Below, piece after piece: positions 10,425-19,765 of a stretch of 64,000 nucleotides of DNA. Numbering within the stretch: the stretch's first letter is position 1; every line of letters begins with the position of its first letter. Made by a program: the position numbers and the translations under genes. The notes under the pieces are model-generated. The model worked only from the letters and a program-made list of their open reading frames with translations, did not search any database and had not been told where the DNA came from. This stretch comes from Thiopseudomonas alkaliphila (GTDB taxonomy: Bacteria; Pseudomonadota; Gammaproteobacteria; Pseudomonadales; Pseudomonadaceae): NCBI RefSeq assembly GCF_001267175.1, contig NZ_CP012358.1, positions 310,001-374,000 on the forward strand. Direction: 5' to 3'.

Positions 10425-11942
10425 TTAGTCACAGGATTGTTGGCTGAACTCGGCAGTTGATTGCAGGAAGGCTTGGTTCAGTGTGGCAATATTTTGTGAG
10501 TTATAAACGCGGCCTTGCGTGGCTTCGGCAACACAGTTGGATAGGCCGTGGCCACTAAGGTCGACAATATTGACTTGTAATCTTGGTTTTTGCTGAGCTA
10601 AGCGCTTAGCTACCGCGCAGATATTTTCGCCACAGCCATCCTCCCCATCGACGAACATGACGATCATGGCATCTTTGGTGACACCATCGATCTTCGCTGC
10701 TGCTGCTCGCAAACTGGCGGCTAAAGGGGTGCCATCGTAGGCAGTTAAACTGGCCACGCGTTGTTTTAGTTGGCGTCTTTGGCTGGGACCGTAGAGCCCA
10801 TGATCGACAGGTTGTGGGCAGCCATTAAAGGTAATCAGGCGCGTGAGAATATCTGGATCTAGGTGGTCCAGCATTTGGCTATAGGCCTGTTTCGCTACGT
10901 TCTCACGGGTAGGCTCGCGTAATAAGTGTAAGCGCTTGGGGTGACGATTGTTGTCCTCGTAGAGCAAGCCTGATTGATTAATCCATTGCTCTTCTTCGGC
11001 GCTGGTTTGGATGTTTAAGCGCATAGAGCCAGAAGTATCTAATACTGTGACAAAGTCGGGTGGCTCGATGCTGCTGGATTTACTGCAGGCATAATGTTCA
11101 ACTCGACCGCTTTTAACCAGCCTGCTCGATTTTTTTACCGCTGGAGCTGGCTGAGCGGTTTGGGTTGGCGTTGCGGGTGTTTTGGCAGCCGGTGCTTGGG
11201 CTTGCGCCTGAGCGGGTGGTTGCTCCTTAGTTTCAGGTAAAGTTAGCGCTGGCGGTGTAGGATCGATGGCTGCGCGCGGCTCTTCCTCTACCGAAGGTGC
11301 AGATGCTGGCGTAAGATCAGCCTCTTTGGGAAGTGCGGTGTCCAGCAGAGGCGGAGTAGGAGTCACTGTAGGATGGGATGAGGTTAACCTGCATCGCCAG
11401 AATCCATACAATAGCAGAGCGAGTAACAGCAATAACAACAGCAGCCAGGGCCAGTATTTTTTATTAGCTGACTTGGGGCTTGCTGGAGTGGAAGCTGGGA
11501 CGGCTGCGATTGTGTTGTTAGTTCGCAGTGGTGATGGCGTTGCTGCGGTAGCGCTAGGCAGGTTTGGCCAGTCAATAAATACTGGTTGCTCATTGATGCT
11601 AAATAAATTAGCGCTGGTGGGGGCTTTAAGCAGCTGTTGCAGTAGTCTAGCAGCGGCGGGTTGGTTAGCGGTTAACTGCTCGATAATCAAGCGTAACGCT
11701 TGTTGACTTTGCTCAACTTTGTGCAGTAAAGCGGTTTGTTGCTCCTCAGTTAGCTGAGCATAGGCTAGGGGTTGCCCGGTTAATTCAGACCACCATTCGA
11801 GCGCACCTTGAGGGCTGACTTGAGCACTGGCAAACAGATTAACCACCCTAGGTGGACAGTGCTGTTGCAGCGCCGCCAATTGCGCTTGGGCCGAGGCCGA
11901 AAAATCAGTATAGGGCCGATCGGTACGAACAATGCGTTGCAT
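10425..11942 (-). CDS. vWA-domain membrane protein, SrfA-like N-terminal half
   Basis: 505 residues. A ~130-residue cytoplasmic part ends in NLFSINEQPVFIDWPNL. A TM helix follows at about 164-182 (WPWLLLLLLLLALLLYGFW), then a Pro/Ala/Gln-rich linker to about 270, and a C-terminal von Willebrand A domain (about 296-500) with an intact MIDAS start DTSGS and a second acidic segment MFVDGEDGCGE. The layout and the NG/NE-xPVxxxW motif resemble the SrfA-like protein at 25614-27161. It lies at the distal end of the srf-like locus behind a terminator, so it may be partly uncoupled. Role unknown; a periplasmic metal-dependent adhesion module is inferred. Confidence 0.75.
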   Translation of the reverse strand: MQRIVRTDRPYTDFSASAQAQLAALQQHCPPRVVNLFASAQVSPQGALEWWSELTGQPLAYAQLTEEQQTALLHKVEQSQQALRLIIEQLTANQPAAARLLQQLLKAPTSANLFSINEQPVFIDWPNLPSATAATPSPLRTNNTIAAVPASTPASPKSANKKYWPWLLLLLLLLALLLYGFWRCRLTSSHPTVTPTPPLLDTALPKEADLTPASAPSVEEEPRAAIDPTPPALTLPETKEQPPAQAQAQAPAAKTPATPTQTAQPAPAVKKSSRLVKSGRVEHYACSKSSSIEPPDFVTVLDTSGSMRLNIQTSAEEEQWINQSGLLYEDNNRHPKRLHLLREPTRENVAKQAYSQMLDHLDPDILTRLITFNGCPQPVDHGLYGPSQRRQLKQRVASLTAYDGTPLAASLRAAAAKIDGVTKDAMIVMFVDGEDGCGENICAVAKRLAQQKPRLQVNIVDLSGHGLSNCVAEATQGRVYNSQNIATLNQAFLQSTAEFSQQSCD

Positions 11943-11968
11943 AAAGCAGACTCAGGTAAACAAAAAAG

Positions 11969-11998
11969 AGCGATAACTATACGTGGATAGTTATCGCT
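11969..11998 (-). terminator. Terminator after the two-lipoprotein end of the srf-like operon
   Basis: Perfect 12-bp stem AGCGATAACTAT / ATAGTTATCGCT with a 6-base loop; on the minus strand it is followed by a U tract (CTTTTTTG). It lies between the 175-aa lipoprotein gene and the vWA gene at 10425-11942. Confidence 0.88.
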
Positions 11999-12011
11999 TA
12001 AGCAGTTTTTC

Positions 12012-12539
12012 TTAATAGCCTAGGCTTAATTGTAAGCGACTAACTTGGCGTTGCAGTTCAGCCAGTTCTTTACGTTTCGCCGCAATTACTGCGGGATTGT
12101 TATTATTAGCTTGCTGCTGAGTACGTTTAATTTGCGCCTCTAAGTTAGCTAGTTGCTGTTGTGCATCGGCTTTATTGGCGTGCTTAGTTTTAAGTTGGCT
12201 TAGTAAAGTATTGAGCGACTGCTGTAGTTGCGCTTGTTGCTGTTGCTGCGTCTTTAAATCAGCTTTTACGGCTTGTTGTTGGGCTTCGATTTCAGCATAA
12301 ATTTGATGGAACAACTGATTTTCTGCACGGGCATCTAACAGTTGTTGCTCATTATCTTTAACTTGCTGACGGTAAGCACCGCCGGTATCACAGCGAAGTT
12401 TTTCCCACATGCTGGGATCAGCTTTAGTGGAGTCGCAATGGCTAAGGTTTTGCGGATTATTTGCGCAACCTACTAGCATTAAGCTGAGACTGATGCTGGT
12501 TAGCCAAGCAGTGTGTTTTAAATTAATCATTCTGATCAC
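12012..12539 (-). CDS. Coiled-coil lipoprotein
   Basis: 175 residues. A signal peptide is followed by the lipobox LMLVGC, so a lipid-anchored envelope protein is expected. The mature part has a small Cys-containing segment, then a long Gln/Ala/Leu-rich coiled coil (about 60-170). No catalytic motif is seen. Overlaps the upstream gene by four bases (ATGA), so the pair is probably translated together. Last gene before the terminator. Confidence 0.75.
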   Translation of the reverse strand: MIRMINLKHTAWLTSISLSLMLVGCANNPQNLSHCDSTKADPSMWEKLRCDTGGAYRQQVKDNEQQLLDARAENQLFHQIYAEIEAQQQAVKADLKTQQQQQAQLQQSLNTLLSQLKTKHANKADAQQQLANLEAQIKRTQQQANNNNPAVIAAKRKELAELQRQVSRLQLSLGY

Positions 12540-13288
12540 CCAATTTTAATCGCTGAACGCTGACGATAGAGACCATCAACTTCGTTTTGTAAGGCGGCAA
12601 CCTTTTGATTCATTTGTACAATTTCACGCTCCATAGCCACCACGTTATTCCCCGCGCCATCATTACGCTCTTGTTGCGCAACTTTGCTGTATTCTTGCGC
12701 TTTGTTTTTCATGTTGGCTAAATCTTTGCGCAGTACGGCAATGTTGCTATCGATACTGGCCAGTTCGTTGCGTGCTTGGGCTTGGTTAAGTTTGTTATTG
12801 GCTATATCGCGATTAATTTGGGCCAGCGTCAGTTTGTCATCATTAATCACGCGTTTTGCTACTTCGGTACGTTGCACGACGCGCTGAGTATCTTGGCGCA
12901 CATCTTGGGTCATGGCCTGTAAGCGTTGGGTGCTGTTGGCGTATTGGCCGCGGCGATTATCCAAGTAGTAGTTGGCGCCCATTGCCACGCCACAGGAGGC
13001 AATACCAGCGGCCACAGCGCAGGCCGCTTTATTTCCACTGTTCGAGGCAAGGCAAGCCAGGACCCCGACTCCAGCGCCTACCGCACAGGCTTGATAGCCA
13101 GATTTACTGAAGAAGGTGGCGCTATCGGACTTCGTTAAGCGGCTATCAGCTGCCGTTCCAGCCATCTGACTGCCGGTGGTCTCGCAGCCGGCTAAGAGCA
13201 GGCTACTGGCAAGCGCTAAGCTTAATACGCTAGTTTTGTTGAATACTGTCCCTGAAGATAGTAATGAGACTAATCGCATAACAATCAT
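12536..13288 (-). CDS. Lipoprotein with glycine-rich hydrophobic segment and coiled coils
   Basis: 250 residues. Signal peptide with lipobox LLLAGC (near residue 34), then a Gly/Ala/Cys-rich hydrophobic stretch (about 70-110, VGAGVGVLACLAS) reminiscent of glycine-zipper segments. Two coiled-coil stretches follow (about 125-250). Cysteines in the hydrophobic segment may form disulfides. Function unknown. Part of the srf-like operon, between the SUMF1-type gene and the second lipoprotein; possibly an envelope partner of the neighbouring ABC transporter. Confidence 0.7.
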   Translation of the reverse strand: MIVMRLVSLLSSGTVFNKTSVLSLALASSLLLAGCETTGSQMAGTAADSRLTKSDSATFFSKSGYQACAVGAGVGVLACLASNSGNKAACAVAAGIASCGVAMGANYYLDNRRGQYANSTQRLQAMTQDVRQDTQRVVQRTEVAKRVINDDKLTLAQINRDIANNKLNQAQARNELASIDSNIAVLRKDLANMKNKAQEYSKVAQQERNDGAGNNVVAMEREIVQMNQKVAALQNEVDGLYRQRSAIKIG

Positions 13289-13298
13289 CCTATTTGAG

Positions 13299-14843
13299 TT
13301 ATAAAGATTTGATTGATTTACAGCTGTTCAGCCATAACTCTTGAGTGATATTTTTTGACTTAAAGTAGTCTTGTTGGTTTTTCCAGTGAGTTTCTAGAAA
13401 TGGTTTTAGCTCAACTAGTTTCGGATTGCGCTGAATCAGTTCCAGCATCACTGGGTATTCGTTGCTGATGGCTTGTTGGCCATACAGTTTAGCCGAGTCA
13501 ATCAAACTGCTGGCGTAATAATTACTGACGCCTTGTAAGCGACCTTGCTGATCCTGTAAGCGCTCTTTACGCATCTCACAGGTACTATCAGGCGTTTCAA
13601 TTTCGCAGTTGGTTTTATAGTTTTCGCTGATGAAATCAAAGTGCTGGCCATCATCAAGCAGTTTGGTGCATAAAAAAGCCCCAAGATTAAGACTGGCACG
13701 AATCGCTTGGCTACGGCTTTCTTCTTGTAACTGATTGCTGACGCGTAACTGGTTTTCTAGCTCTTTGAGCTGTTTTTTAAGCTTTTCGTCTTCGACACTG
13801 GCTGATAACTGCGTCAGTGCTTGGGTGGCTTGTTGGCTGCCATCTTGTTCATTGCCGGAGCCAAGATTGTTCCAGCTACGCTCAATTTCTTGCACCCGCT
13901 CACGGGAAGTCATTGAAGGGGCAGATAAGACGAAGCGAAAGCCTGTTGTTTTAGTGGTGCGTTCACCTTCTTCGTTATAGAAGCTTTCTTCTACGCGGAG
14001 GGAGCTGCGAATATCATCCGTTGTACTTAAGAAATTACCACCACGGATGGTATAGCCGCCGGCCTGGCCATGTTCACGATTGAGTTTGTTTAAGCGAAAC
14101 GACTCAAACATCATTTCCGAGGCGTTGCCGAGCATATCGTGCAGCCCTAGGGGGTTTGGTTTCAGGAGTCCAGCTAACTGTAAGTTGCCATTGGCAGACT
14201 GTGCACCTGCGTACCATTCGTAGTTATTCAGCCCGTCTGGCATGGGGTAGCGGGTCTCTTGATATTCAGCGCTAGTGACTTCAATGCCGCCGCGGGCAGC
14301 AAACTCCCATTCGGCTTCAGTGGGTAAGCGCACGAAACCAAAGACCTGGTCTTCTTGGGGTAACTGATCTTTGGCTTCTTTACGTAGCCAAATATTGTAC
14401 TGATTAGCAGCGTTCATTGCCTGCATCCAGCTTTTATTTACTGCAGGTAAACGAAGCTTATTAGAGCTGCTAACACACTCACTGTCAGTCAGTGCTTTAT
14501 ATTGCAGTTCGGTCACTTCGTACTTGGACATCAAATAATAGCGCGCATTACCTTTAGCTTCAGTAAAAGTACCGGCGATATAATCGTCACGGGCGTTTTC
14601 TAAGAAGCCAAGCTCATCACGCTGTTGGCCTAGTTGGATGGGTAAGTCGGCCAGCGGGTTAATATTTGGCGTATAAACTTTGCGAAACACCATGGAACCG
14701 CCGCATGGCATCGGTAAAATAACATCGTCAGCGGCTGGCGCGGGGTTAAAGTGTTTTTCCGCCCATTGGCCATCAGCTTGAGCCAGCGCGCTGTAAAGGA
14801 CAGCGGTGAGTAGGGTTAAGTTAAATGCAGGTTTATAGTTCAC
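13299..14843 (-). CDS. Exported SUMF1/FGE-like protein with coiled-coil tail
   Basis: 514 residues. Signal peptide (LLTAVLYSALAQADG), then a formylglycine-generating-enzyme-like domain (about 45-310). Hallmarks are LPTEAEWEFAARGG, NPLGLHDMLGNASEM, IRGGNFLS and the closing TTGFRFVLS. The tail from about 315 is predicted coiled coil followed by a helical, Cys-containing region. Many SUMF1-type domains are non-enzymatic binding modules, so sulfatase activation should not be assumed; no sulfatase is nearby. Start overlaps the permease gene by 11 bases. Mature protein expected in the periplasm. Confidence 0.8.
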   Translation of the reverse strand: MNYKPAFNLTLLTAVLYSALAQADGQWAEKHFNPAPAADDVILPMPCGGSMVFRKVYTPNINPLADLPIQLGQQRDELGFLENARDDYIAGTFTEAKGNARYYLMSKYEVTELQYKALTDSECVSSSNKLRLPAVNKSWMQAMNAANQYNIWLRKEAKDQLPQEDQVFGFVRLPTEAEWEFAARGGIEVTSAEYQETRYPMPDGLNNYEWYAGAQSANGNLQLAGLLKPNPLGLHDMLGNASEMMFESFRLNKLNREHGQAGGYTIRGGNFLSTTDDIRSSLRVEESFYNEEGERTTKTTGFRFVLSAPSMTSRERVQEIERSWNNLGSGNEQDGSQQATQALTQLSASVEDEKLKKQLKELENQLRVSNQLQEESRSQAIRASLNLGAFLCTKLLDDGQHFDFISENYKTNCEIETPDSTCEMRKERLQDQQGRLQGVSNYYASSLIDSAKLYGQQAISNEYPVMLELIQRNPKLVELKPFLETHWKNQQDYFKSKNITQELWLNSCKSIKSL

Positions 14844-16056
14844 GTAAACTCTCCGCCGGTTGAATCCGTACTGCGCGTAAGGCTCCGATCATGGAGACAA
14901 ATAGCGCGATGATAATGGTTAATGCTAGAGCGATTAGCCCGTGGGCTAGGGTGATCTTGGCAGCAAACTGGTTGGTGGTTTGATGGCTGGTTAATAATTG
15001 ATTAAATAACTGGCTCCCTATGGCATACATGGCTAAGCCTGCTAAGTAGGCCAATAGAGTAATCAGTAATGCTTGCAGCATCACATACAGCGCAACGGCA
15101 GTATGGTTAAAGCCAAGTAAGCGCAGTACCGCTAAGTCTTTGCGTTTACGGTCAATGTTGGCTAAAAATGCGCCAATTAATGAGGCAATACAGCCGATTA
15201 AAGCGGTTAAGGCAATCACTGCAAAAATTAAACTCAATACCTGATTAATGGCTTTCACTGATTCAATTTCTGCGAGGCGACTATTGCTTTCAATATGTTG
15301 CTCAAGCAGCCAGTCACTTAAGGGCGCGACGCTATCAATGTGGCTGGCATACATGCGCACTTTAGAAAAGCTAACTGGGCGTTGGCTTAACGGCGCTCCA
15401 GTGTCGAGGCCAAACTCAGGTAGGTGAAAACCATCACGAAACTGTTCCAGCTTAATCAGTAGCGGCAAGCTGACAAAAGCAGCGGGGCGGCTGAAACGAC
15501 TGGCCGGTAAGATCTCAACCACTTCTAGAAGCAGTTCGGCGCGCTCATTTTTATTATTTAATTTGCGTAGAGCCCGTAGCTGAATGTGGTCACCTACTTG
15601 GGCGGCAAGTTTTTGCGCAGCAGTATGGCTCAAAATAGCTTGTGTGTTTGAGAGTGCGCTCAGTGGTGTGGCCAATAAGGGATCCTGGGCTGCGGTCGGG
15701 ATAATCTCAGCATGCTCAACAAAGTGGCGGCTATCCATGCGTAAATCAGCTTGGGTATTTAAAGAGCGCGTTTGCCCAATGGCAAAGCCAATATCCGAGC
15801 GGGCTTTGAGTTGCTCAATCCAATCGAGTGAGTACTCACCACTCGATAGCATTTTAACTTCTAGATTACGCGGATCGCTCAACAGCTCGTTTTGGAGTTG
15901 ATTAATGACCCCATGTTTTAAGCCAAATAATAGCAACAGTGGGGCGATGACCGCGACTAAAGAGGCAGCAATACAAAAGGAGACTTTACGATCGTGCCAA
16001 AGGTCTTGACTGGCTAACCCCAAGAGGAGCGCCATGCGTTTAATCAGCGAGTTCAA
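14833..16056 (-). CDS. ABC transporter permease, FtsX/LolC-E type
   Basis: 407 residues with one N-terminal TM (about 25-48), a ~210-residue periplasmic domain, and three C-terminal TM helices (about 275-300, 325-345, 370-395), the four-TM plan of MacB/LolCE/FtsX permeases. DRKRKDLAVLRLLGF before the second TM is the typical coupling segment, and RAVRIQPAESLREL is the usual C-terminus. Such transporters act mechanically on lipoproteins or periplasmic partners rather than importing solutes. Overlaps the ATPase gene by 17 bases; the two form one transporter. Confidence 0.88.
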   Translation of the reverse strand: MNSLIKRMALLLGLASQDLWHDRKVSFCIAASLVAVIAPLLLLFGLKHGVINQLQNELLSDPRNLEVKMLSSGEYSLDWIEQLKARSDIGFAIGQTRSLNTQADLRMDSRHFVEHAEIIPTAAQDPLLATPLSALSNTQAILSHTAAQKLAAQVGDHIQLRALRKLNNKNERAELLLEVVEILPASRFSRPAAFVSLPLLIKLEQFRDGFHLPEFGLDTGAPLSQRPVSFSKVRMYASHIDSVAPLSDWLLEQHIESNSRLAEIESVKAINQVLSLIFAVIALTALIGCIASLIGAFLANIDRKRKDLAVLRLLGFNHTAVALYVMLQALLITLLAYLAGLAMYAIGSQLFNQLLTSHQTTNQFAAKITLAHGLIALALTIIIALFVSMIGALRAVRIQPAESLREL

Positions 16057-16738
16057 AGCGACTGACTCCTGGTTGGCTGATGGCGTGTAATATTGGCAAT
16101 TTAAACTCGCGCACTAAGCTCCAGTCGTGGGAGACAATCAGTGCGCTTAATTGCAGCTGTTCAACCAGCTCTAATAATAAATTAAACAGTCGGCGGGCAT
16201 TGTGTGGGTCAAGTGCTGCAGTCGGCTCATCGGCCAGCAGTAATTGCGGGTGGTGCGCGAGCGCACGGACACAGGCGACCCGTTGCCGTTCACCAATTGA
16301 TAAGGCACTTGGCAGTTTGCTCAGTAAATGGCCAAGGCTTAAGACTTCAATGGCGCGCTCCACCGCTTGGCTATGGGGGGCTTGAGATAATAAGCGCCGG
16401 GGTAGATAAATGTTATCCCGCACAGATAAAAATGGCAGTAAACCACCGTTTTGCAGGACAAAGCCTAGCTGGCGCGCCCGGATTTCGGCCAAAGCGCTAT
16501 GGTCTTGGCGTTGATACAATTCGGCAATATTTAGCCGCGGCTGACCGAGGCTAAACTCGCTTAATTGCTGTGGCTCTAGCAGTAGGCCGATGGATTCGAG
16601 CAGGGTACTTTTACCACAGCCGCTTTCACCGGTGATGGCGATGATTTGCCCCGCTTTTAACTCAAACTGGGGCAGTTGGACGCGGTGTTGCTGAATCCCT
16701 TCACCGCGTACCACTTCTAGTCCTTTAATTGACAGCAT
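16040..16738 (-). CDS. ABC transporter ATP-binding protein, LolD/MacB type
   Basis: 232 residues with Walker A GESGCGKST (about 37-45), Q-loop FVLQNGG (about 93-99), signature LSIGERQRVA, Walker B LLLADEP, and the switch histidine in LIVSHDW. The insertion-free short form matches the LolD/FtsE/MacB class that pairs with FtsX-type permeases, here the overlapping downstream gene. Starts one base into the stop of the vWA gene upstream. It probably powers an envelope task for the srf-like locus; the substrate is unknown. Confidence 0.9.
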   Translation of the reverse strand: MLSIKGLEVVRGEGIQQHRVQLPQFELKAGQIIAITGESGCGKSTLLESIGLLLEPQQLSEFSLGQPRLNIAELYQRQDHSALAEIRARQLGFVLQNGGLLPFLSVRDNIYLPRRLLSQAPHSQAVERAIEVLSLGHLLSKLPSALSIGERQRVACVRALAHHPQLLLADEPTAALDPHNARRLFNLLLELVEQLQLSALIVSHDWSLVREFKLPILHAISQPGVSRFELAD

Positions 16739-18681
16739 TAAGGCATCATCTCCAGCGGCACTGGGTAGACGTCTTCACGCGAGTCAGCCTCAGGCGATAA
16801 CTTAACCCAGCGATCGGCATCTTGGTTATAGCGGCGGTAGTGGTTGAGTTTAGTGCCCAGTGTCCGGACAAATTTCTCCTGGGCTAAACCGTCCATGCTT
16901 TTCCAAGTATCTTCATCAAGGTTCAGTACTTCACTTTGGTAAGGCAAGTCTTCTAAGTACTCTGCCATTAAGCCTAGTTCAGCGAGCTTTACATTGTCTT
17001 TTTGGTTGAGCTGGTTAGGGTCAGCACCCATCGTGGCTGCCACCGAGCGTAACTGCTCGAACATTTCATTGGGCGAAATAATCCCTTCATTAGCAATAGT
17101 TAAAATTTCTTTCATGGTGTCACTTAAATCGCTCAGTTGCGATTTAGTTAGCAGTACTCGCACATCGGTGGTGGGAATATTTTGCTGCACCAGATCACGG
17201 TCACTAATCCAGGCTTCAAACACAGGAGGCGCTGAGGTGCCGGTTTTTTGCCCCAAGTAGGCCAGCTGCATGGCATGGCCAATCAGTTTGGCATCGGCTA
17301 ATAGCTTATCTTCTTCAGCTGAAGACTGTGCGTGGCTTGCGCTACCTACAGAATCTTCACCGGTGTAAGCGGCTTTAACTTGGTTGGTAATAGCGCTGGC
17401 CAAGGCATCGACTTTTTTCCCAAACTCGTTAACATCGCCAGCATTGACCGGATAGTAAAGCGAGGTATTGGTGGGCGTGTAGGTCGAGAGTGCTTGATAT
17501 TGCGCTTCTGCGCGGGCGTGATCTTTTACCCCGGCCGGAGTTTTTAGGTGCAGGGTGTAGATTGCTACTCCAGGTTTGCTGGCTTCAATTCGGACTTGAT
17601 CGGGGTTGAGTCCGGTGGAGCTGAGAGGGTCATCACCCTCCATGCCGCTGGCGTCAGTAATCAAAACAATGTAGCGTGCCCCAAACTGATTCCAGTCAAT
17701 TTGATCCAGCGCATGCATCACCCCAGCTAACGGGTCTTCATACCAGTAAGCGGTAGAAACGGTGGCTTGTTTTAAGTCTTTGATTTTGTTTAAAAAATCT
17801 TTACCATCTTGAACCTCATTAGGGTCAGCGTACATGCGGCTGAGGTATTCCAGCTTCGGCCGATCTTTTAAGCTACTGCGAAAGGAGACTAAGCCAAACT
17901 TAACTTGCTCACCTAAGTTTTCTTGCTCAACCCGTTGATAAATATCCTGTACCGCTTGGCGTGTACGCTCAATGTAGGGCTGCATAGAAATGGTCGAGTC
18001 GATAACAAACACCACCGCCGCGCTGAACTCTTTCAGTTGGCTGGTGGTGTGAGTCGCTGAGCTTTCTTGCTCATCTTTACTAACTGAGGCGACATTTAAT
18101 ATCCGCGTGCGAAAGCCTTCTTCGGTCATTACTTCTTCACCGCTTAAGATGGGCAGTAAGTAGAAGTTGTCTTTTAGGTCAATAAAGAACTCAGGTTCCT
18201 GGGCCAAGATTCCCTCAGCGCTGTTCTTACTTGCGAGGGCTTGGCGTAAAGGGGCTACTTCGGCATCGGGCTGGCCAGAGTCTAAGATGTGCTCGAGGGT
18301 TTCACGGTCTTTAAAAAATAGCAGGCGATCACGGTTGGCAGGGTTAGTAAACGCCAGCGTTAACTGCATTTTCCAATCCACGGTGCAGCTTGCCGGTAAC
18401 CAACCCACGGTTTTACCAAAACTATCGGGTCCAACTTTGAGCCACTCGCTACCTGCGGCTTGTTCGCGCTGATAAACATAAAAACGGCTAAACGCCGGTT
18501 GCGCAGTGCCTGAGGTTTCGCCAGCGTTACTTGCTAAAGTACAGCTAGGATTGGTCAGCACTCGTTGATAAAGGGTTTTTTTACCTTCTTGCAACAACGG
18601 TTTATCAGCGGCGACGACAGGCGCTGCTATGAGGGAACTCAGGATTAAGCCCAGGGCTAGCGTAAGGGGGGAGAAGTTCAT
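16738..18681 (-). CDS. Exported vWA-domain protein
   Basis: 647 residues. Signal peptide ending near AAPVVAADK. An SH3-like segment (about 60-110) is followed by a vWA domain (about 225-430) with MIDAS DSTIS, supporting loop ITDASGM and acidic GDDP, so metal binding looks possible. The ~210-residue helical C-terminal part is unassigned. Expected in the periplasm. Overlaps the upstream gene (ATGA-type) and abuts the ABC ATPase gene. A second vWA protein ends the locus, which suggests paired recognition modules. Function unknown. Confidence 0.78.
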   Translation of the reverse strand: MNFSPLTLALGLILSSLIAAPVVAADKPLLQEGKKTLYQRVLTNPSCTLASNAGETSGTAQPAFSRFYVYQREQAAGSEWLKVGPDSFGKTVGWLPASCTVDWKMQLTLAFTNPANRDRLLFFKDRETLEHILDSGQPDAEVAPLRQALASKNSAEGILAQEPEFFIDLKDNFYLLPILSGEEVMTEEGFRTRILNVASVSKDEQESSATHTTSQLKEFSAAVVFVIDSTISMQPYIERTRQAVQDIYQRVEQENLGEQVKFGLVSFRSSLKDRPKLEYLSRMYADPNEVQDGKDFLNKIKDLKQATVSTAYWYEDPLAGVMHALDQIDWNQFGARYIVLITDASGMEGDDPLSSTGLNPDQVRIEASKPGVAIYTLHLKTPAGVKDHARAEAQYQALSTYTPTNTSLYYPVNAGDVNEFGKKVDALASAITNQVKAAYTGEDSVGSASHAQSSAEEDKLLADAKLIGHAMQLAYLGQKTGTSAPPVFEAWISDRDLVQQNIPTTDVRVLLTKSQLSDLSDTMKEILTIANEGIISPNEMFEQLRSVAATMGADPNQLNQKDNVKLAELGLMAEYLEDLPYQSEVLNLDEDTWKSMDGLAQEKFVRTLGTKLNHYRRYNQDADRWVKLSPEADSREDVYPVPLEMMP

Positions 18682-19763
18682 GGTTCTAGTTCCTCTAAAC
18701 GTTGTTGCGCTTCGCTATTGCTTTCATCATGACTGAGCACAGTGCTGTACCAGTAGGCTGCTGTTTCAGCATCTGCAGCCTGAAAGCACTCATTAGCTTG
18801 ATAGTACGTTGGGTCATACTCCTTCGCGTAGGCTAAGGCGATAGCCACATCACCCGATTGCGCGCGGTTGGCGTACAAGCGCTGGGCAATCCCACAATGA
18901 TTATTGGCTTTAGCTTGTTGAATCACGCTTAAGATCGCTTGGCTATCAGTGGTGTCTTTTAAGCATGCTTGGATAAAAGCCAACTCATTGCTGCTTTGCA
19001 TATTATCAAGCGCGCAGGGTGAAGCCTTTGCTGGGCTGGCTGGGGCCTCTGCTGTTTGTTCAGCTTGTGGGGCAGCTGCTGCTGGCAAGAGGCCGGATTT
19101 TTGAGTAAGCCACCACGCTGCGCCAGCAAGGGCCGCTAAAATCAGCACGATCAATAGCACAATTAAGGCAATAGCAGGGCGCTTAGATTTAGCTGCAGGA
19201 TTAGCCGCAGCTGATGAGCGAGGTTCAGCTGCAGCAGTTGCAGAGACGTCCACCTCCGCAGCCACATGGGGCAGCTCAGGCTCAGTTTCCGCCATGCGTT
19301 CTACCGTTTCTGCTTCAGCTACGGGTTCAGGTTCTGGCGTAGCAGCCACTTCAGGCGTGCTGAGCGTGCTCGAGCTATCGATATTTTGTTGGCTACCAAG
19401 TGCGCTAGAGGGCAATAAATCAGGGGCAACAACCAGACGCCCGCGATCCATTTCGCCCATTGAGTTCTTCGCTTTCACCATAAAGCTGGCATTTACGTTT
19501 TCCAGTAACGGATCTACTAAATCCTGACCAATGTTGGCACTGTATAGCCCTTCGGCGACCGTGCTTAACTCTGGCAACTCAAACCAATATTCATTCGTGC
19601 TCCAGCTACCGGAGTTACCATGTAAATAGCCTTCATCGGTATTGCGTTGAATGCTAATACTTAAGTTATCAGGACTTTTATCTTTCCAGCGTTTGATGAT
19701 CAGCTGGGCCTGGCCTGGGATATTGCCTTGGGCTAAAGGCTTAAGTTCGATAGAAATTGCCAT
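18678..19763 (-). CDS. Membrane protein of the srf-like locus
   Basis: 361 residues. The N-terminal ~115 residues look like an all-beta domain (ISIELKPLAQGNIPGQAQL). A Glu/Ala/Pro-rich linker leads to one TM helix (about 197-218, IALIVLLIVLILAALAGAAW). The C-terminal ~110 residues are helical and resemble Sel1/TPR-like repeats (RLYANRAQSGDVAIALAYA). The layout (soluble domain, linker, TM, small tail domain) matches the SrfA-like and vWA membrane proteins of the locus. No known family recognised with certainty. Ends overlap the vWA gene and start 2 bases after the SrfC-like stop. Confidence 0.7.
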   Translation of the reverse strand: MAISIELKPLAQGNIPGQAQLIIKRWKDKSPDNLSISIQRNTDEGYLHGNSGSWSTNEYWFELPELSTVAEGLYSANIGQDLVDPLLENVNASFMVKAKNSMGEMDRGRLVVAPDLLPSSALGSQQNIDSSSTLSTPEVAATPEPEPVAEAETVERMAETEPELPHVAAEVDVSATAAAEPRSSAAANPAAKSKRPAIALIVLLIVLILAALAGAAWWLTQKSGLLPAAAAPQAEQTAEAPASPAKASPCALDNMQSSNELAFIQACLKDTTDSQAILSVIQQAKANNHCGIAQRLYANRAQSGDVAIALAYAKEYDPTYYQANECFQAADAETAAYWYSTVLSHDESNSEAQQRLEELEP

Positions 19764-19765
19764 AG

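Noticed and set aside
11266..11706. Plus-strand ORF of 146 codons inside the vWA gene
   Set aside because: Shadow of the Pro/Ala-rich linker of the minus-strand gene; low-complexity product.
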